This document shows positions 4,947 to 9,347 of a stretch of 9,347 nucleotides of DNA, one piece after another. The notes below the pieces were generated by a model. That model saw only the letters and a program-made list of their open reading frames with translations. It searched no databases and had not been told where the DNA came from. The stretch covers positions 1 to 9,347 of the forward strand of contig DAOWBJ010000040.1 in assembly GCA_030634125.1 (NCBI GenBank), written 5' to 3'. The position numbers and the translations under genes are program-made. Every line of letters begins with the position of its first letter. Within the stretch, counting starts at the first letter, position 1. Source of the stretch: Victivallales bacterium. GTDB taxonomy: Bacteria; Verrucomicrobiota; Lentisphaeria; Victivallales; Victivallaceae.

Positions 4947-6677
4947 ATGGATAAGTTTCCTCTTGAAACACTACGTCATAGTGCCGCCCATGTAATGGCG
5001 GCGGCGGTAAAACAGTTATTTCCCGATGCCAAATTTGATATCGGACCTTCGACTGAGGACGGATTTTACTATGATTTCGACATGGAGCACCGCCTCGTTC
5101 CTGAAGATTTGAAAAAAATTGAAAAGGTGATGAAGAAACTTCGCGGCAAAAAACTGACATTCGAAAAAACTGAAATGACTCGTGAAGCCGCCAAGCTAAT
5201 GCTCTACACCGACAAACAAGAATACAAACTGCATCGTCTCGCGGACATTCCAGAAGGCGATACTATTACTTTTTATCAATGCGGCGATTTCATTGACCTC
5301 TGCCGCGGTCCGCACGTTGATAACAGCGGTCAAATCGGCGCGGTAAAACTGACATCAATAGCCGGTTCATATTTCAAGGGTGATGAAAATAATCCTATGT
5401 TACAGCGTATATATGGTACAACTTTGGCCGGCAAAGAAGAATTATCCGCTCATTTTCAGCTGCTCGAAGAAGCTAAAAAACGCGATCACCGTAAACTCGG
5501 CAAAGAACTTGATTTGTTCAGTTTTTCAGACAGCGTTGGTCCCGGTTTGGTATTGTGGCACCCCAAAGGCGCGTTCATTCGTCAGACTTTCGAAGACTTC
5601 TGGCGCGGCGAACATTACAAAAACGGTTACGAACAATTATATACTCCGCACATTGGGCGCAGTGAACTATGGGAAACCAGCGGACATCTGGATTTTTACG
5701 CGGAAGGCATGTATGCGCCAATGGTCATTGACGATTCCGAATATTACGCAAAGCCGATGAACTGCCCGTTTCATATTGAAATTTATAAATCAAAACTGCG
5801 TTCATACCGGGAACTGCCTTTACGCTGGGCGGAACTCGGCACTGTTTACCGCCACGAAAAGAGCGGCGTTCTGCACGGCCTGCTGCGAGTCCGCGGCTTC
5901 ACCCAGGATGACGCGCACATAATTTGTACACCTGAACAGATCGAAGATGAAATCACTGAAGTTTTGCGTTTTAGTCTGGAAATCTGGAAGGCATTCGGTT
6001 TTACTGACATCAAACCTTATCTCGCGACACGTCCAGAAAAGGCTGTCGGCGACCCGGCACGCTGGGAACTGGCTTTAAAATCCCTTGAAAAAGCCGTCAA
6101 AAATGCCGGGCTTGAATGCGAAATCGACGAAGGCGGCGGAGCTTTCTACGGACCTAAAATTGACCTGAAAATAAAAGACGCTATTGGTCGGGAATGGCAA
6201 ACTACTACTATTCAGTTTGACTTCAACCTGCCGGAACGCTTTGATATGACTTATATCGGCGATGATGGACAAAAACATCAACCGTTTATGGTGCATCGCG
6301 CTTTATTCGGCTCGCTTGAACGATTCTTCGGAATCCTGATCGAACACTACGCCGGGGCATTTCCATTATGGCTGGCTCCGGTTCAGGCAAAAATCATACC
6401 TATTACTGACCGTCAACACGAAATGGCCGAAAAAATACGCCTTGAACTGCGTTCCAATGGCTTACGCGTTGAAGTTGATGACCGTTCGACCAGTATGGGA
6501 GCTAAAATCAAAGACGCCAGAAATGAACGTGTTCAATATATGTTAATCATTGGTGATCAAGAAGTTGAGAATGGATTAGTATCCGTCAGAAACCGTAAAG
6601 ACGGACAACTCGGGGAACTCACAATAAAAGAAGTTGCAGAAAAAATGCAATTTGAAATTGATAATAAGCTCAACTAG
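4947..6677 (+). CDS. thrS: Threonine-tRNA ligase (ThrRS), lacking the N-terminal TGS domain
   Basis: This class II synthetase attaches threonine to tRNA-Thr in the cytoplasm. The 576-residue protein starts directly at the editing domain: HSAAH (11-15) and CRGPH (Cys119, His123) form the site that clears Ser-tRNA-Thr. The catalytic zinc ligands are Cys273 in KPMNCPFH, His324 in TQDDAH and His450 in MVHR; their spacing of 51 and 126 residues equals E. coli Cys334/His385/His511. Motif 2 is around RHEKSGVLHGLLRVRGFTQ, and the anticodon-binding domain fills the C-terminus. The offset of 61 shows that the roughly 60-residue TGS domain is absent. It is not encoded upstream, because an in-frame stop lies at 4860-4862 and the intervening codons fall in repeat DNA. 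AGGA lies 8 nt before the ATG. It is followed by infC, as in E. coli. Confidence 0.97.
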   Translation: MDKFPLETLRHSAAHVMAAAVKQLFPDAKFDIGPSTEDGFYYDFDMEHRLVPEDLKKIEKVMKKLRGKKLTFEKTEMTREAAKLMLYTDKQEYKLHRLADIPEGDTITFYQCGDFIDLCRGPHVDNSGQIGAVKLTSIAGSYFKGDENNPMLQRIYGTTLAGKEELSAHFQLLEEAKKRDHRKLGKELDLFSFSDSVGPGLVLWHPKGAFIRQTFEDFWRGEHYKNGYEQLYTPHIGRSELWETSGHLDFYAEGMYAPMVIDDSEYYAKPMNCPFHIEIYKSKLRSYRELPLRWAELGTVYRHEKSGVLHGLLRVRGFTQDDAHIICTPEQIEDEITEVLRFSLEIWKAFGFTDIKPYLATRPEKAVGDPARWELALKSLEKAVKNAGLECEIDEGGGAFYGPKIDLKIKDAIGREWQTTTIQFDFNLPERFDMTYIGDDGQKHQPFMVHRALFGSLERFFGILIEHYAGAFPLWLAPVQAKIIPITDRQHEMAEKIRLELRSNGLRVEVDDRSTSMGAKIKDARNERVQYMLIIGDQEVENGLVSVRNRKDGQLGELTIKEVAEKMQFEIDNKLN

Positions 6678-6705
6678 TTGTATATTATGTTTTTCTGAAT
6701 ATAAA
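6678..6705 (+). promoter_or_regulatory. Possible promoter between thrS and infC
   Basis: TTGTAT (6678-6683) and TATAAA (6700-6705) are separated by 16 nt in the AT-rich gap after thrS. The -10 match is good and the -35 match is weak. An internal promoter here would let infC-rpmI-rplT be made independently of thrS. Confidence 0.25.
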
Positions 6706-6741
6706 AATAACGAATAATTACTGAATTAACGATAACAATCT

Positions 6742-6757
6742 GGAGGGATTTAACATC
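6742..6757 (+). promoter_or_regulatory. Ribosome binding site and non-canonical AUC start of infC
   Basis: The strong GGAGGG (6742-6747) stands 7 nt before an ATC codon at 6755-6757 that is in frame with the whole of IF3. The first conventional alternative, TTG at 6764, would be 16 nt from the site, too far. Rare AUU or AUC start codons on infC are known to let IF3 repress its own translation, since IF3 rejects initiation at non-standard codons. Confidence 0.78.
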
Positions 6758-7279
6758 GCGAAGTTGCTGAAACCGGGAGACCGTACTATAAAATTTACAA
6801 AAGTACGCTTGGTCGGAGAAGACGGGGAACAGATGGGGCTGATTAGCTATTCTGACGCAAAACTGCAGGCGCAAACTGCCGGCCTGGATTTAGTTCTGGT
6901 TGCCGAACGGTCTGATCCGCCTGTATGCCGGATCATGGATTACGGCAAATTGCAATTTGAACAAAAGAAAAATTTAAAGACTCAACGTAAGCGTAGTTTG
7001 ACTCAAAAAGTCAAAGAGGTTAAGTTTCATGTCAATGTTGATAAACATGATTATGATTACAAAGTCAATCACGCACGCGTTTTTCTTGATAAAGGCAATA
7101 AAGTTAAAATAACTTTAACGCTAAGGGGCCGTGAAATGGCTCATAAAAATATGGCTTTTGAGTTAATGACAAGAATTACAGAAGATCTGAAAGGATATGG
7201 TAAATCTGAAATTACTCCGAAGTTTCAGGGCAGAAATATTACTGTCCCATTCGCTCCCGATAAGACCGGGAAACACTAA
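6755..7279 (+). CDS. infC: Translation initiation factor IF-3, AUC start
   Basis: IF3 binds the 30S subunit, keeps it apart from 50S and checks start codon and initiator tRNA pairing. From the ATC the protein has 174 residues, normal for the family. The N-terminal domain shows VRLVGEDGEQMG and LDLVLVAERSDPPVCRIMDYGK, the most conserved IF3 signature. A lysine-rich linker follows, then the C-terminal domain with VKEVKFH, DKGNKVKITLTLRGREMAHK and a GRNITVPFAPDK end. The start is discussed under its ribosome binding site; a TTG start three codons later would give 171 residues. Self-repression through the rare start codon is the likely control, by analogy with E. coli. The stop codon lies inside the left stem of a hairpin that separates it from rpmI. 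Confidence 0.96.
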   Translation: MAKLLKPGDRTIKFTKVRLVGEDGEQMGLISYSDAKLQAQTAGLDLVLVAERSDPPVCRIMDYGKLQFEQKKNLKTQRKRSLTQKVKEVKFHVNVDKHDYDYKVNHARVFLDKGNKVKITLTLRGREMAHKNMAFELMTRITEDLKGYGKSEITPKFQGRNITVPFAPDKTGKH

Positions 7280-7304
7280 GACCCGCTGGCATCGGCTGTC
7301 TTAG
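7276..7304 (+). promoter_or_regulatory. Hairpin at the infC-rpmI junction
   Basis: CTAAGAC (7276-7282) pairs perfectly with GTCTTAG (7298-7304), and CCG (7283-7285) can pair with CGG (7293-7295) inside the loop. The left stem contains the infC stop codon. No T-run follows, so it is not an intrinsic terminator. In E. coli the region before rpmI holds the operator through which L20 represses rpmI and rplT, so this may be a translational operator or an RNA-processing site. That role is inference from position. Confidence 0.4.
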
Positions 7305-7342
7305 AGTTAACAATCATTATTATTAAAATAAGGAAATGAACG

Positions 7343-7543
7343 ATGCCCAAGATGAAAACAAGAAAATGTGCCGCCAAGCGGCTCAAAAAAACCGGTACTG
7401 GCAAATATCGCCACTACAAAGCCGGGAGTCGTCATATTCTGACGAAAAAAAGCTCCAAACGTAAACGCAATCTTAAACAAGATGCCGCTATATCAAGTGC
7501 AGAAAAAAACCGGATCAAGGCAGCATTGCCTTATGGTCTCTGA
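7343..7543 (+). CDS. rpmI: Large ribosomal subunit protein bL35
   Basis: The 66-residue, very basic protein has the bL35 start MPKMKTRKCAAKRLKKTGTGK and the conserved RHILTKKSSKRKRNL segment (30-44), ending in the usual KAALPYG. Its length matches the family (65 in E. coli). AAGGA lies 8 nt before the ATG. It sits between infC and rplT in the standard order and is only 16 nt from rplT. Confidence 0.98.
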   Translation: MPKMKTRKCAAKRLKKTGTGKYRHYKAGSRHILTKKSSKRKRNLKQDAAISSAEKNRIKAALPYGL

Positions 7544-7559
7544 ATAGGGAGGTAATCTA

Positions 7560-7913
7560 ATGGCTAGAGTAACATCTGCAGTAACTTCTCGTAAGAGACG
7601 CAAAAGAGTCCTGGAACAGGCTAAAGGCTTCAAAGGAGCACGCAGCAAACAAATACGTACCGCGTATGACGCAGTCGACAAGGCTATGAGTCATGCTTTT
7701 GTGGGACGCAAACAGAAAAAACGTTTATACCGTCGTCTCTGGACAGTCAGAATTAACGCTGCCTGCCGTGCCAACGGTACAAATTACAGTACGTTTATAA
7801 ACGGTCTCAAGTTGGCCGGTATCGAGCTGAACCGTAAAGTTCTCGCTGATATAGCCGTTCATGAGCCCAAAGAGTTCAAAGCTCTTGTTGAAAAGGCAGC
7901 TCAGGCTAAATAA
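7560..7913 (+). CDS. rplT: Large ribosomal subunit protein bL20
   Basis: The 117-residue protein has the bL20 features: a basic N-terminal extension (MARVTSAVTSRKRRKRVLEQ), AKGFKGARSKQIRTA (21-35), LYRRLWTVRINAACR and the globular C-terminal part with the YSTFINGLKLAGIELNRKVLADIA segment. bL20 is needed early in 50S assembly and represses its own operon in E. coli and Bacillus by binding mRNA. AGGGAGGT (7546-7553) is the strongest ribosome binding site in the window. An intrinsic terminator follows 28 nt after its stop. Confidence 0.98.
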   Translation: MARVTSAVTSRKRRKRVLEQAKGFKGARSKQIRTAYDAVDKAMSHAFVGRKQKKRLYRRLWTVRINAACRANGTNYSTFINGLKLAGIELNRKVLADIAVHEPKEFKALVEKAAQAK

Positions 7914-7941
7914 ATTTACAGCGTAAATAATTGCTTATTAC

Positions 7942-7986
7942 GGAAGCTTGAACGGAGCCATACTCCTTTCGAGCTTCCTTTTTTTT
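7942..7986 (+). terminator. Rho-independent terminator after rplT, before pheS
   Basis: GGAAGCTTGAA (7942-7952) pairs with TTCGAGCTTCC (7968-7978), with one G-U pair. After one mismatch, GGAG (7954-7957) pairs with CTCC (7963-7966) around a five-base loop. Eight T residues follow at 7979-7986. This is a textbook intrinsic terminator, so transcription of the ribosomal-protein genes should largely stop here. It could also serve as an attenuator for pheST, but I see no phenylalanine-rich leader peptide before it and no room for a T-box. Confidence 0.92.
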
Positions 7987-8007
7987 AATAAAAAAAAGTG
8001 CAGAATT

Positions 8008-9033
8008 ATGTCAAATCCAATCATTGAAAAAATAGACAAAGCGATCATTGATGTCGAACAGCGCTTAGCCGCCGACATAAAAGAAGCGGATATCGAACAA
8101 GTCAGAATTGACATTTTCGGTAGAAATGGCATGTTTCCCGCTTTAAGCAAGGAAATGAAAGATGTTCCGCCGGAACAACGCCGCGAAACCGGTCAAGCCT
8201 TTAACGTCGCGAAACAAAAATTCCATGCTTTACTAGATGCCGCCCAGGAACGCCTTTGCGGCGGTTCGACAGATGAAAATGCTTGTGATATTGATTTGAC
8301 TTTACCCGGCTGCAAATGGAAGGCAGGCCGCAAACACCCTGTAACAATTATGATTGACGACTGCGTGGCTGTATTCCGCAGAATGGGTTTTATCGTTGCC
8401 GCCGGTCCTGATATGGAAACAGTTTATAACAACTTCGATGCTTTGAATACTCCGCGTGATCACCCTTCCCGCGATGCGGCTGATACTTTTTATTTTGGTG
8501 ACGGCAGACTTTTGCGTTCACAAACTTCACCGGTACAAATCCGCGTCATGAAAAGCCAGGAGCCGCCGGTAAGAATAGTCGCTCCGGGGCGCTGCTACCG
8601 CCGCGATACACCCGACGCGACACACAGCATGAATTTTCATCAAATCGAAGGTCTTTATATAGATAAAGATGTTTCAATGGCTGATTTAAAGAGTATTTTA
8701 CTCTCCTTTGCCCACGAAATGTTCGGACCAAAGGTCAAAATCAGATTACGTCCTCATTTTTTTCCGTTCACAGAACCGAGCGTGGAATATGATTTTTCCT
8801 GCATAATCTGCGAAGGAAAAGGCTGCAGTGTCTGTAAAAACTCCGGCTGGCTGGAAATTGCCGGTGCCGGTATGGTTGATTCAAATGTACTTGAAACTGT
8901 CGGTTACGATCCTGAAATATGGAGCGGATTCGCTTTTGGAATGGGCATCGAACGTCTGGCAATGCTCCGTCACAGAATCAGTGACATTCGTTGGTTGTAT
9001 GAGAACGACACAAGATTTCTGGAACAATTTTAA
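8008..9033 (+). CDS. pheS: Phenylalanine-tRNA ligase alpha subunit
   Basis: PheS is the catalytic subunit of the alpha2-beta2 class II synthetase that charges tRNA-Phe. The 341-residue protein has an N-terminal coiled-coil-like region (about 1-85), then HPSRDAADTFYF, RSQTSPVQIRVM, motif 2 (GRCYRRDTPDATHSMNFHQIEG, from residue 194) and motif 3 (GFAFGMGIERL, 307-317). Ala309 matches Ala294 of E. coli, the residue that sets amino-acid specificity. Cys265, Cys268, Cys273 and Cys276 form a CxxC-x4-CxxC knuckle that may bind zinc; E. coli PheS lacks it. The start at 8008 is chosen because a TTG at 7948 would put 20 residues inside the terminator. There is no clear ribosome binding site. It is followed by pheT. 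Confidence 0.97.
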   Translation: MSNPIIEKIDKAIIDVEQRLAADIKEADIEQVRIDIFGRNGMFPALSKEMKDVPPEQRRETGQAFNVAKQKFHALLDAAQERLCGGSTDENACDIDLTLPGCKWKAGRKHPVTIMIDDCVAVFRRMGFIVAAGPDMETVYNNFDALNTPRDHPSRDAADTFYFGDGRLLRSQTSPVQIRVMKSQEPPVRIVAPGRCYRRDTPDATHSMNFHQIEGLYIDKDVSMADLKSILLSFAHEMFGPKVKIRLRPHFFPFTEPSVEYDFSCIICEGKGCSVCKNSGWLEIAGAGMVDSNVLETVGYDPEIWSGFAFGMGIERLAMLRHRISDIRWLYENDTRFLEQF

Positions 9034-9048
9034 AAGGTAAATAGAATT

Positions 9049-9347
9049 ATGAAAGTATCATATAACTGGTTGCTGGAATACGTTGACATATCGTGCAGCG
9101 TCGCCGAACTGGCGGAAAAAATGACTATGGCAGGCATCGAGGTTGAAGCTGTTGAAACTGCTCAAACCGTCCCTGCCGGAATAGTAGTCGGCGAAATTAT
9201 CGAGCGCAATCAACACCCGAACGCCGATAAATTATCAGTCTGCCGCGTTTTCGATGGCGAAAAAGAACTGCAGGTCGTCTGCGGCGCGCCAAACTGCGAC
9301 GCCGGGAAAAAAGTTCCGCTGGCAACTATCGGAACAGTTTTTACCGA
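9049..9347 (+). CDS. pheT: Phenylalanine-tRNA ligase beta subunit, 5' part
   Basis: The first 99 codons are present and the gene runs off the window; the family is about 790-820 residues. The N-terminus MKVSYNWLLEYVD is typical, followed by LAEKMTMAGIEVEAVE and then the start of the EMAP/OB-fold tRNA-binding domain with the VVGEIIERNQHPNADKLSVC segment and VVCGAPN. PheT carries the editing site that hydrolyses Tyr-tRNA-Phe in its missing middle part. The ATG lies 15 nt after the pheS stop, with AAAGGT overlapping that stop, so the two subunits are surely co-transcribed. Confidence 0.97.
   Translation, partial: MKVSYNWLLEYVDISCSVAELAEKMTMAGIEVEAVETAQTVPAGIVVGEIIERNQHPNADKLSVCRVFDGEKELQVVCGAPNCDAGKKVPLATIGTVFT

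Noticed and set aside
6725..6754. An upstream ATT start for infC at 6725
   Set aside because: It is in frame, but no ribosome binding site precedes it, while the ATC at 6755 has an excellent one.
7948..8007. An extended PheS N-terminus from a TTG codon
   Set aside because: The added residues come from the terminator stem and T-run and do not resemble PheS; the ATG at 8008 fits the family.
7914..8007. A T-box riboswitch or a pheM-like leader peptide for pheST
   Set aside because: The gap is far too short for a T-box, and no small ORF with phenylalanine codons precedes the hairpin; the Phe codons in frame after it are only the T-run.

Overview
The window looks like a chromosomal housekeeping region of a Gram-negative-type bacterium of moderate GC content. 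Two conserved translation clusters run on the + strand. The first is bS16, a KhpA-type KH protein, TrmD, bL19 and RNase HII. The second is ThrRS, IF3, bL35, bL20, PheS and PheT. Upstream, on the - strand, lie an Asp/Glu-racemase-family gene and a truncated malate/L-lactate dehydrogenase (Ldh2) family gene. The phylum cannot be fixed from the sequence. The TrmD active-site variants, the alanine- and lysine-rich tail on bS16 and the heptamer repeats recall the PVC group (Verrucomicrobiota/Lentisphaerota), but this is from memory and is only a weak inference.

Layout. 1-884 (-) is an Ldh2-family oxidoreductase cut by the window edge. 885-1070 is its control region, with a consensus-like promoter and nine 7-bp tandem repeats. 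1071-1967 (-) is a MurI-like racemase. 1968-2291 is a divergent intergenic region with a candidate promoter for each direction. 2292-4784 (+) is rpsP-khpA-trmD-rplS-rnhB, closely packed, with no rimM. 4785-4946 is a head-to-head heptamer-repeat element with 24-nt perfectly complementary outer arms. 4947-7913 (+) is thrS-infC-rpmI-rplT. 7942-7986 is a strong intrinsic terminator. 8008-9347 (+) is pheS and the 5' part of pheT.

How the genes work together. Nearly everything on the + strand serves translation: three large-subunit proteins and one small-subunit protein, an initiation factor, the tRNA m1G37 methyltransferase and two aminoacyl-tRNA synthetases. RNase HII is a genome-maintenance passenger commonly found next to rplS. 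The most notable details are an apparent AUC start codon for infC, a ThrRS without its N-terminal TGS domain, a sliding-clamp-binding-like C-terminus on RNase HII, the inverted heptamer element in front of thrS, and a terminator that separates pheST from the ribosomal-protein genes. I see no mobile element with a transposase, no CRISPR array, no tRNA or rRNA gene, and no cluster that clearly forms a new defence or metabolic system.
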